NCBI GenBank assembly: GCA_903813345.2 | Contig: CAIIXF020000012.1 | Span: 5,953,001 to 6,017,000, forward strand | Direction: 5' to 3' | Source: Owenia fusiformis | Lineage: Eukaryota > Annelida > Polychaeta > Sabellida > Oweniidae | Length of the DNA stretch: 64,000 bases | The notes under the pieces: model-generated | What the model saw: the letters and a program-made list of their open reading frames with translations, nothing else | The model's database searches: none | What the model was told of the DNA's origin: nothing | Program-made: the position numbers and the translations under genes | In this document: one piece after another, positions 63,201 through 64,000 of the stretch | Numbering within the stretch: position 1 is the stretch's first letter | Layout of the letters: the number at the start of each line of letters is the position of its first letter

Positions 63201-63442
63201 TCAATTAGAGCATGGTCATGTGTGATAATACACTCATGGTTTACCTTCCAGATTTTGTGTATGGGTTAGTCCATGCCCTCATGCTTTTTTATATTCCCAG
63301 TAGAATGATATAGGAATCTTTATTTATTAAATATCATATTTAATATTGCATATTACCCTAACTCACCATTTTCTTGCATGTTAGTGTCTCACTAGGGTGG
63401 ATAAAACTTGCCAGGTATTTTGCAGAAGTCCTTCTCATATTC
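10534..63442 (-). CDS. long multi-exon host gene (C-terminal part), unrecognised, lysine-rich tail
   Basis: Overall entry for exons at 63367-63442, 56695-56820, 56155-56324, 54135-54186, 53831-53902, 38446-38511, 11847-11951, 11242-11339 and 10534-10876. Each is bounded by AG/GT on the minus strand and the phases agree at every junction, including two split codons. The joined part encodes ~400 residues. It is helical and moderately hydrophobic without obvious catalytic motifs, and ends in a Lys-rich, low-complexity tail with KKKKKRK and KKKHKKK clusters that look like nuclear or nucleolar targeting signals. HEAT-like helices plus a basic tail would fit a nucleolar protein of the MYBBP1A/Pol5 kind, but this is a weak guess. 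The N-terminal exons lie beyond the window. Two plus-strand genes sit inside its introns. Confidence 0.7.
11242..11339 (-). CDS. penultimate exon of the long minus-strand gene
   Basis: 98 bases between a GTGTTTTAG acceptor and an AAGG|GTAGGT donor. It encodes a soluble amphipathic stretch with LVSLKGSMGQDAIKLC and leaves two bases that complete a Gly codon with the terminal exon. Confidence 0.75.
11847..11951 (-). CDS. exon of the long minus-strand gene (GAVKPKYVKELLQ)
   Basis: Exactly 35 codons, phase 0 at both ends, with acceptor ATTCCAG and donor AAT|GTAAGT. It encodes VILEIQEGAVKPKYVKELLQ followed by a short helical stretch and DPDANLN. A tandem partial copy lies immediately upstream (11994-12077). 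Confidence 0.75.
11994..12077 (-). pseudogene. tandem partial duplicate of the 35-codon exon
   Basis: Nearly identical to 11868-11951, including the AACAG acceptor, but with a Gly for a Lys (KYVGELLQ). The last seven codons and the GT donor are missing; after the Thr-Ala codons it runs into duplicated intron sequence. The duplicated block is ~126-133 bp and includes the flanking GTTAACATTCTGTAAATAT intron word. Without a donor it cannot be spliced as a normal internal exon. Confidence 0.65.
12120..13787. other. intron of the minus-strand gene, upstream of the 2A-TPR gene
   Basis: No coding exon found. GTGTTCAGATTAGAGA-like words at 13065-13195 resemble a dispersed repeat seen again at 53550-53665. 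The last ~200 bases would contain the promoter of the plus-strand gene starting at 13788, but no convincing TATA box is seen. Confidence 0.4.
13788..13983 (+). CDS. exon 1: leader peptide with 2A-like ribosome-skipping motif
   Basis: 65 codons plus one base. The ATG has A at -3 and G at +4 and an in-frame TAG 21 bases upstream, so it is a convincing start. Residues 45-58 read MLLVRGGVEQNPGP, which matches the 2A-like core (VExNPGP) with the usual hydrophobic stretch before it. The normally conserved Asp of the DxExNPGP form is Gly here, so activity may be reduced or altered. The exon ends at a CAG|GTATAT donor. 2A-like leaders are known from viral polyproteins, some LINE elements and N-termini of some sea-urchin NLR proteins; no endonuclease or reverse transcriptase follows here, so a LINE origin is not supported. 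Confidence 0.65.
13788..31781 (+). CDS. predicted two-exon gene: leader, 2A-like motif, nucleotidyltransferase, TPR array
   Basis: Overall entry for exons 13788-13983 and 27628-31781. Exon 1 ends in phase 1 (a single G after the ACA codon) and exon 2 starts with AG, which completes a Glu codon and then continues in frame through V-T-D-L to the Met at 27642. The joined product is ~1449 residues: a 57-residue leader ending at NPG, then P58 and the nucleotidyltransferase/TPR body. If the 2A-like motif works by ribosome skipping, two separate polypeptides arise from one mRNA. The gene lies wholly within one intron of the minus-strand gene, on the opposite strand. Linking the exons rests on phase and splice motifs only; additional exons in the repeat-filled intron cannot be excluded. 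Confidence 0.6.
14100..14412 (-). mobile_element. tRNA-derived SINE
   Basis: On the minus strand the head (14412 down to ~14341) has a polymerase III A box (TAGCTCAGCGGTAG) and B box (GGATTCGATCTC) in tRNA-like spacing. The acceptor-stem halves do not pair, so it is not a working tRNA. A unique body follows toward ~14100. The left edge is approximate. Confidence 0.6.
14655..15397. repeat. foldback element with ~150-bp inverted arms
   Basis: The left arm (about 14655-14810) and right arm (about 15245-15397) are reverse complements with scattered mismatches; shared words include GTGCAGTATGGCAAGTGATT and CACCATGAGTACTTTCTGG. The ~430-bp centre is AT-rich with no ORF. No clear target duplication was identified. 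Confidence 0.65.
15460..16549. other. intron sequence, no gene seen
   Basis: AT-rich, short ORFs only. No repeat unit or splice-bounded exon recognised. Confidence 0.4.
16560..18080 (+). repeat. tandem array, ~166-bp unit with CCAAGATGGCC core (~8 copies)
   Basis: CCAAGATGGCC or a close variant recurs at about 16841, 17006, 17173, 17338, 17505, 17681, 17833 and 18002, a ~166-bp period. Each unit also has AACAGTGATTTTGGAG and TATGTCTAAATCT. Copies diverge toward both ends. The GATGGCCGCC core resembles a YY1-type site, but this is only resemblance. Confidence 0.85.
18385..18590 (-). repeat. inverted copy of the 166-bp repeat unit
   Basis: Contains the reverse complements of the array's landmarks (GGCCATCTTGG-like, CTCCAAAATCA, GTTCTTTGAGCTTAAATCAATAG). 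It shows the array's unit in opposite orientation ~300 bp beyond its end. Confidence 0.6.
18592..18874 (+). repeat. left part of a GGAC-ended dispersed repeat
   Basis: Two tandem units beginning GAGTCATAGGGGGG (18592 and 18733), then a (GGAC/AGAC)n run at 18828-18874. The same sequence recurs at 61084-61771. Its expected right end is not here but at 26547-26625, so the repeat is split by the insertion stack described below. Confidence 0.7.
19111..19316 (-). pseudogene. C-terminal part of a Penelope-like reverse transcriptase, split off by an insertion
   Basis: The minus-strand frame from ~19316 to a TAA at 19111 encodes the post-RT region with the features of animal Penelope-type ORFs (a basic helical stretch around LGNKLQRQGYRS, then an aromatic/basic end). 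Upstream coding sequence stops abruptly at a boundary with foreign palindromic DNA and resumes at 26148. The residues on both sides are consistent with one original frame across the 6.8-kb insertion. Confidence 0.6.
19327..19464. repeat. three consecutive perfect palindromes at the block's left end
   Basis: AGACTCCAGAT and its reverse complement ATCTGGAGTCT, separated by 4-5 bases, at 19328-19354, 19379-19404 and 19439-19464, each followed by ATTGTTTTTG. They can form three hairpins in a row with 11-bp stems. Confidence 0.85.
19612..19624 (+). promoter_or_regulatory. perfect DR1 site, unit A (first of five)
   Basis: AGGTCA-A-AGGTCA, with a further AGGTCA at 19631-19636. The same arrangement recurs at 20102-20114, 21534-21546, 22951-22963 and 24384-24396, once per unit plus one extra in unit A. 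DR1 is the classical element for HNF4/COUP-TF/RXR-type receptors. The sites are seen; any binding is inferred. Confidence 0.45.
21108..21285 (+). repeat. CCTATCCTTCC microsatellite, unit A
   Basis: Irregular pyrimidine-rich CCTATCC/TTCCTATC tandem run. Equivalent runs are at about 22528-22715 and 23943-24120 at the same place in units B and C. Confidence 0.8.
24245..24280 (+). repeat. (TTTC)n microsatellite
   Basis: About nine TTTC copies at the start of unit D. Confidence 0.9.
26148..26543 (-). pseudogene. Penelope-like reverse transcriptase fragment, 5'-truncated
   Basis: The minus-strand frame encodes an RT core stretch with PAPYMANLYLYSYE, then RFIDDL (the RT catalytic box with the DD pair), then TTFLDIQ and a YP.LSGNIP region, as in Penelope-type retroelements of marine invertebrates. 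Its N-terminal side ends abruptly in a GGAC microsatellite at 26547. Its C-terminal side is cut by the satellite block and continues at 19316. It is dead by truncation and insertion. Confidence 0.7.
26547..26625 (+). repeat. right part of the GGAC-ended dispersed repeat
   Basis: A GGAC/AGAC run (26547-26587) followed by AAGTGAGTGATTGC and a small AGCTCAC-cat-GTGAGCT hairpin. The identical end is found at 61727-61807. It pairs with the left part ending at 18874. Confidence 0.7.
26626..27627. other. end of the intron before exon 2 of the TPR gene
   Basis: No gene seen. The segment 26900-27460 is unusually rich in TCGA-containing words (GTCGAC, TCGATATCG, GATCGA), including partial inverted repeats. 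It ends with the acceptor ACTTTCAG at 27620-27627. Confidence 0.4.
27628..31781 (+). CDS. exon 2: GlnD/DUF294-like nucleotidyltransferase plus ~16 TPRs
   Basis: Starts after an ACTTTCAG acceptor and stays open to a TAA at 31779-31781; the first Met is at 27642 (numbering below from it, 1379 aa). Residues 1-180 are helical and charged. Residues 190-212 hold the nucleotidyltransferase signature GSISRKEVTAYSDIE, with G194-S195 and the metal-binding pair D206/E208, as in GlnD/DUF294 proteins. A helical region with RFYITFLPWCRFLQ follows. From ~568 to ~1335 run about 16 kinesin-light-chain/nephrocystin-3-like TPRs of 42-45 residues (pattern A.SL..IG.VY..MG....AL..H..SL.M). A Ser-rich non-TPR insert lies at ~800-872 between repeats 5 and 6. 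The C-terminus is basic. It probably acts as a cytosolic scaffold with an attached nucleotidyltransferase; substrate and partners are unknown. Confidence 0.9.
31782..32520 (+). other. probable 3' UTR and following intron DNA
   Basis: No canonical AATAAA is seen in the first 600 bases after the stop. Only short ORFs. No other feature recognised. Confidence 0.35.
32521..32740. repeat. two ~118-bp tandem copies, each with a hairpin
   Basis: Both copies contain a stem-forming segment. In the second (32639-32693) the 16-bp arms CATTGTTTAAAACAGC/GCTGTTTTAAACAATG are perfect and enclose a second palindrome (ATGCAG-CTA-CTGCAT). In the first copy the arms have a shifted base. The flanks share CATCCATCCTTCTG. 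Confidence 0.8.
32770..34200 (+). repeat. 54-bp satellite, regular 108-bp dimers in its right half
   Basis: The monomer core is ACTTATGTACTTGGAT-TATAGTTTGATGATG. From ~33560 the copies alternate between an A form (ACAGAATTTATCATATTATG) and a B form (TAGGATCCATCCTATTATG), giving an almost perfect ~108-bp higher-order unit. Before 33560 the copies are strongly diverged. Confidence 0.8.
34579..34814. mobile_element. 236-bp MITE, CACTGG ends, TATAC target duplication
   Basis: Begins CACTGGGCGGTCCAG and ends GGATCCGCCAGTG (imperfect inverted ends, G-rich next to them). It is flanked by TATAC on both sides (34574-34578 and 34815-34819). No ORF. A 5-bp duplication and a CAC terminus would fit a Transib-like or related superfamily; this is inference. 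Confidence 0.7.
35296..35442. repeat. 147-bp near-perfect hairpin (foldback MITE)
   Basis: The arms start CGATTTTATGATT and end AATCATAAAATCTCG. The centre is AATCGC-TAT-GCGATT with AAAGACC/GGTCTTT arms around it. Confidence 0.75.
36172..36907. mobile_element. 736-bp foldback transposon with TAACA target duplication
   Basis: Terminal CACCCTATG/CATAGGGTG and ~250-bp arms that are reverse complements with small indels (for example TCCGCACCCTCCGCTCAT at the right against its complement at the left). The core at 36555-36641 has perfect 35-bp arms. Flanked by TAACA at 36167-36171 and 36908-36912. There is no coding potential; the 63-codon ORF here is a by-product of the palindrome. Confidence 0.8.
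36913..38445. other. intron, no gene seen
   Basis: Contains a long G homopolymer near 37340 and short ORFs only. The segment 37980-38110 is somewhat GC-richer without a supported exon. Confidence 0.4.
38446..38511 (-). CDS. 22-codon exon of the long minus-strand gene
   Basis: Phase 0 at both ends, acceptor TATTTTCAG and donor CAACAG|GTATTT. It encodes VNEVDGASWKSFAGDMVTKI plus two Gln. The introns on either side are ~15 kb and ~26 kb and house the GPCR and the 2A-TPR gene respectively. Confidence 0.7.
38512..42514. other. intron, no gene seen
   Basis: Unique AT-rich sequence. The only hint of structure is a weak tRNA-like A/B-box pair at 39435-39485. No splice-bounded exon with coding bias was found on either strand. 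Confidence 0.4.
42515..42666 (+). repeat. 22-bp minisatellite, ~7 copies
   Basis: Head-to-tail copies of AAGCACTGATCATAATTCCC plus CC, virtually identical, each containing the palindrome TGATCA. There are no spacers, so it is not a CRISPR array. Confidence 0.95.
42717..42849 (+). repeat. dispersed repeat family, copy 1 of 4
   Basis: Shared landmarks: AAGGCATTAACATG, CACCTGCCATTTGTTA, a (CCAAACAC)n-like run, then GTTGGAGACTATAACGTCACC. The same orientation is used in all four copies (46903, 49759, 52917). Confidence 0.75.
43130..43505 (+). repeat. ~27-bp minisatellite carrying nine TGACCTTGA sites
   Basis: Repeats of CAGTTTGTCAACTGACCTTG plus ACACACA, regular at the left and decayed at the right. 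TGACCTTGA is the reverse complement of TCAAGGTCA, the extended half-site bound by monomeric nuclear receptors of the ERR/FTZ-F1 type. I count nine perfect copies plus several one-base variants. Confidence 0.85.
43506..44790. other. intron and upstream region of the GPCR gene
   Basis: No ORF of note. Sequence around 44200-44300 has CCAAT-type words (ATTGGCTAA) and a TATATAAT at 44285, which could be promoter elements of the receptor gene; unproven. Confidence 0.35.
44791..45876 (+). CDS. intronless class A (rhodopsin-like) GPCR, 361 aa
   Basis: A plasma-membrane receptor with seven hydrophobic segments. The N-terminus (1-45) is Thr/Asn-rich with NTT and NFT glycosylation sequons. Family landmarks: N63 in TM1 (FGNTL), D91 in TM2 (LAIADL), C117 at the top of TM3 and C193 in loop 2 (disulfide pair), DRYIAI (141-146), W in TM4, FCWTP (281-285) in TM6 and NPIIYSWKN (319-327) in TM7, then a short tail with C339 as possible palmitoylation site. 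TM5 lacks the common Pro. The NSCVNPIIY.W.N end recalls adenosine/melanocortin-type (MECA) receptors, but the ligand cannot be told. The length is normal and the ORF complete. It sits inside an intron of the minus-strand gene, on the opposite strand. Confidence 0.92.
   Translation: MNTTTMNTTTILMEMNTEWNFTKTTTINVITTQSSTTTTTLTLTQILTGIAQIILGFIIIFGNTLTVAAIRKFRRLKTETGILIASLAIADLFMGFTMWLHACYEFVPQMGWSNFMCSFKYFTFFLSSAASIYNLILIAVDRYIAITQPLRYHQWITYRTVPIMMIITWMWCVMIAMVPFFWYNTRSNPKQLCTFFHHIPKYFLACVLGTQHFICMIAMIVLYGQILIVALKQQRQIQAESITTPANNNPTNASKSKPKISFSKQLKTAKLFAVVIGLFLFCWTPVFVLLFLHASNVYSSRSIAYTIAPLLGVVNSCVNPIIYSWKNKDYKLAFKKLLCLSKETIGLDESLFSEHIKTISS
45877..46902. other. GPCR 3' UTR and intron, no further gene
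   Basis: The 81-codon ORF that touches the GPCR stop (45876-46121) has no domain and is most likely 3' UTR. No strong polyadenylation choice is evident. Confidence 0.4.
46903..47034 (+). repeat. dispersed repeat family, copy 2 of 4
   Basis: Same landmarks as the copy at 42717, including GTTGGAGACTATAACGTCACC near the end. Confidence 0.75.
47285..47905 (+). repeat. diverged ~33-bp minisatellite
   Basis: Core ATGGGTCTGTGTCAGTTCAA then TATGACATC, ~18 imperfect copies with substitutions and small indels. The 60-codon ORF inside is a by-product. Confidence 0.8.
47906..48413. other. intron; possible 5' part of a decayed element
   Basis: Mostly unique. The last ~110 bases before 48414 contain a TGACGTCA (CRE) palindrome at 48391-48398 and a GATTGGTCAACGAGC word, which look like the upstream part of the fragment below. 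Confidence 0.35.
48414..48692 (+). pseudogene. frameshifted N-terminal fragment of a KIAA1958/tyrosine-recombinase-like ORF
   Basis: An ATG in a strong context at 48414 opens a short frame (MAAARTSRF) that ends after 12 codons. One base out of phase, from 48453 to a TAG at 48690-48692, an open frame of 79 codons reads EAIISLLESKDSQNTKKN and continues as a helical domain. The pattern of a short start, an acidic helix and DS.NTKK is that of Crypton-derived KIAA1958-like proteins abundant in marine invertebrates. The catalytic domain is absent and a hairpin follows directly. The family call is from memory of the pattern only. Confidence 0.4.
48683..48771. repeat. 89-bp hairpin at the fragment's end
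   Basis: The outer arms ACAATTAT-A-GACCTCTCCA pair with TGGAGAGGTC-A-ATAATTGT. The inner arms GTTTACTGTCAAAATTAT pair perfectly around a short loop. Confidence 0.8.
48772..49758. other. intron, no gene seen
   Basis: AT-rich unique sequence. No exon or repeat family recognised. Confidence 0.4.
49759..49895 (+). repeat. dispersed repeat family, copy 3 of 4
   Basis: AAGGCATTAACATG start, CTACCATTTGTTACAGA, an ACCGTCCACA-type run and GTTGGAGACTGTAAC; slightly rearranged relative to copy 1. Confidence 0.7.
50459..51021. mobile_element. ~560-bp non-autonomous TIR element with TA flanks
   Basis: The ends TCACACCAAACTAGTTCT and AGAACTAGTTTGGTGTGA are perfect inverted repeats. TA lies on each side, the target signature of Tc1/mariner-type elements. 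The interior is GC-richer than its surroundings with many GTTCGT/ACAG words; the 111-codon ORF at its left is not supported as a gene. Confidence 0.65.
51030..52916. other. intron, no gene seen
   Basis: Includes a CAACCAACCAAC-type microsatellite at ~52035-52070 and a duplicated ~90-bp word (TTTCAAGGGTCTTTAGTTCATC) at ~52500 and ~52598. No exon recognised. Confidence 0.4.
52917..53057 (+). repeat. dispersed repeat family, copy 4 of 4
   Basis: AAGGCATTAACATA start, CACCACCTGCCATTTGTTA, two CACCAACCAC runs and GTTAGAGATC near the end. Confidence 0.75.
53340..53512 (+). CDS. possible terminal exon of an unknown plus-strand gene or gene fragment
   Basis: Follows a CTATTTCAG acceptor-like site and is open for 57 codons to TAA. 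The protein reads like a real amphipathic helical segment (IGEDRVISLLYKAS, then MEILGKIIDEIVEL, ending near AWLCKTLR). The Met at 53231 belongs to sequence with less coding character. I do not recognise it and found no partner exon upstream on this strand. It could be a retained fragment of a duplicated gene. Confidence 0.35.
53831..53902 (-). CDS. 24-codon exon of the long minus-strand gene
   Basis: Acceptor GTTTTCAG, donor ACTAAG|GTAGTA, phase 0 at both ends. It encodes MLMWPLATTLLEYGTGHD and a short continuation. Confidence 0.75.
54135..54186 (-). CDS. 52-base exon of the long minus-strand gene
   Basis: Acceptor CATTGCAG and donor CAACCA|GTAAGT. Its first base completes an Arg codon begun in the upstream exon, then it encodes DSHFNHMFFCNLFERQP. 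The phase match supports the chain. Confidence 0.8.
54640..56095 (+). repeat. tandem array, ~162-bp unit with TCCAAAATGGCTGCC core, GGAC-ended
   Basis: The core occurs at about 54725, 54870, 55032, 55194, 55357 and 55514, with CCTGAAAATTTGAAATTGATC, AGTAGACAAGACTTTA and AATCAGATCTAGAT in each unit. After decayed copies it ends in a GGAC/AGAC run (56005-56053) followed by a CCCCACACTTTGTGGTGGGG hairpin. Confidence 0.85.
56155..56324 (-). CDS. 57-codon exon of the long minus-strand gene
   Basis: A strong acceptor (poly-T then TAG) and donor AAAAG|GTATG. It starts IRILLGIEHHIEPSPLK, contains a charged middle and ends in the helix FIKILDIIKNALVRYFEK. It leaves two bases completed in the next exon. 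Confidence 0.8.
56695..56820 (-). CDS. 42-codon exon of the long minus-strand gene
   Basis: Acceptor TTATTTAG, donor TTCCTG|GTTTGT, phase 0 at both ends. It encodes a helical stretch with ELPAKMEELVEYSRKFSDV and VEVSNACLFL, continuing directly into the next exon. Confidence 0.8.
56821..57279. other. intron, no gene seen
   Basis: AT-rich unique sequence. Confidence 0.4.
57280..57960 (+). repeat. diverged tandem array with AAAATGGCGGCCA cores
   Basis: About four copies of a ~170-180-bp unit with CATCTTGAAAATTTCTTCT, ATCAAAG and AAAATGGCGGCCA (about 57477 and 57762). It is related in style to the arrays at 16560 and 54640. Confidence 0.65.
58354..58767. mobile_element. 414-bp foldback element flanked by TTAA
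   Basis: The two halves are reverse complements almost end to end: GGTCAGGGTGCATGATG at the left, CATCATGCACCCTGACC at the right, with a short A/T loop at ~58550-58570. TTAA lies on both sides (58350-58353 and 58768-58771), the target used by piggyBac- and Kolobok-type elements. The 63-codon ORF inside is a by-product. Confidence 0.8.
58772..60885. other. intron, no gene seen
   Basis: Very AT-rich. A local duplication of TCTGGAGTATAT-type words lies at 59955-60020. No exon recognised. Confidence 0.4.
60886..61095 (-). pseudogene. fragment with a CXC-type cysteine motif
   Basis: The minus-strand frame from 61095 to a TAG at 60886-60888 encodes CKTRRCKCNSFNKECGPGC followed by KCKDC, then a Ser/Asp/Glu stretch and a short basic end (70 codons with stop). 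The cysteine spacing is that of the CXC-like zinc-binding tails found on many DNA-transposon and chromatin proteins. In this frame a TAA lies two codons upstream, and the sequence abuts a repeat (61084 on), so only this tail remains. Confidence 0.45.
61084..61807 (+). repeat. GGAC-ended dispersed repeat, two ~345-bp units
   Basis: Tandem units starting CAATGTTAACTAAAATGGC (61093 and 61425), with AGCTAGGAAATGGG, GGAGTCATAG and TGTATTGATGTTGAACAG, then a GGAC run (61727-61771) and the AGTGAGTGATTGC hairpin end. It is the same family as the split copy at 18592-18874 plus 26547-26625. Confidence 0.8.
62187..62266 (-). pseudogene. second copy of the first visible exon, probably non-functional
   Basis: Closely similar to 63367-63442 (shared TACCTGGCAAGTTTTATC, and TGCAAGAAAATG|GTGAGT at the donor) but with a 4-base length difference. 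In the frame required by the next exon, a TGA follows the CCAG acceptor almost at once; only an unusual acceptor a few bases further in would keep it open. Best read as a duplicated, decayed exon, or an alternative one. Confidence 0.45.
63367..63442 (-). CDS. first visible exon of the long minus-strand gene
   Basis: Acceptor ATTCCAG and donor AAAATG|GTGAGT. One base plus 25 codons, encoding RRTSAKYLASFIHPSETL and CKKM, in phase with the exon at 56820. Upstream exons are outside the window. Confidence 0.6.
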
Positions 63443-64000
63443 CTGGAATAAAAATAACACCAGGGTAGAATGATTTTTTCACATCAGCCCATAGCATGTT
63501 TTCAGATTAACTGCTAAGTGCCTATAATTGCTACACTTTGATGAATTCTTTTCAAATAGGCCTAGAATCAGAGAATATGCTTCTAATGAATTTGAGGAGC
63601 TTGAGGATTAGGTTATTTCATTTTTTGACTTTTTTTCAAGATCAATGGATGGAGTATAGCCCAGTTGACCTCCTGAAAGAGGACAGTAAACACAAAGATT
63701 TCAGTCAAATCTGTTGATGTTTAGACCTCCCCCTACCACACTTTCTGACGTCTATTCACTACCATATTAATAACTTAATAATCTGTCATTTTCATCATAT
63801 TTGAGACCTATGTTCTACCAAACTTCAAATTGCTTCACGCACAATGGAGTTTTGCCATTTTGAGGGTGCCATAACCACACAATTAGAAAATGTAGGGTCC
63901 TGAACTTTTAAAAGGTGGAATCTGATAGCCTAAGCTGATGCATCTTTAATTTTGGGGATCATAGGTACTCTCGAATTCATGATATCAATACCTGATTCTT
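63443..64000. other. intron upstream of the first visible exon
   Basis: No exon or repeat recognised to the end of the window. Confidence 0.4.

Overview
The window is AT-rich, intron-rich, repeat-laden animal DNA. Three things indicate an invertebrate metazoan, plausibly a marine lophotrochozoan such as a bivalve, although species cannot be fixed from sequence alone: large introns with GT/AG junctions; a mobile-element mix (Gmr1-type Ty3/gypsy, Penelope-like, a tRNA-derived SINE, GGAC-ended repeats, many foldback elements); and a single-exon rhodopsin-like receptor. There is no operon structure and no CRISPR array.

Layout. Bases 1-630 hold the 3' coding end of a plus-strand gene rich in Thr/Pro/Gln, followed by its 3' UTR. 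Bases 2929-9934 are one intact LTR retrotransposon on the minus strand: two 807-bp LTRs differing at one base, a tRNA-Pro primer site, a polypurine tract and a single 1667-codon gag-pol ORF. Its domain order is gag-PR-INT-RT-RNaseH, the inverted order of the Gmr1 group. From 10534 to beyond 63442 runs one long minus-strand host gene. I reconstruct nine exons from splice sites and matching phases, plus two duplicated exon copies. It ends in a lysine-rich tail and I do not recognise it with confidence.

Two plus-strand genes lie inside introns of that gene. The first (13788-31781) appears to be a two-exon gene. Exon 1 encodes a short leader ending in a 2A-like motif (VEQNPGP). A phase-1 donor then matches, across 13.6 kb, the phase of a 4.1-kb exon encoding a GlnD/DUF294-like nucleotidyltransferase motif and about 16 tetratricopeptide repeats. 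This predicted leader-2A-nucleotidyltransferase-TPR gene is the most interesting object here. The second (44791-45876) is an intronless class A GPCR.

The intron of the 2A-TPR gene is a stack of insertions. A GGAC-ended repeat is split by a Penelope-like reverse-transcriptase fragment, which is itself split by a 6.8-kb array of 1.4-kb units. Every unit carries a perfect AGGTCA-A-AGGTCA (DR1) site. Related nuclear-receptor half-site arrangements occur in the LTR (a perfect DR5) and in a minisatellite at 43130-43505 (nine TGACCTTGA sites). The remaining sequence is introns and intergenic DNA with foldback/MITE elements, several tandem arrays and a four-copy dispersed repeat family.
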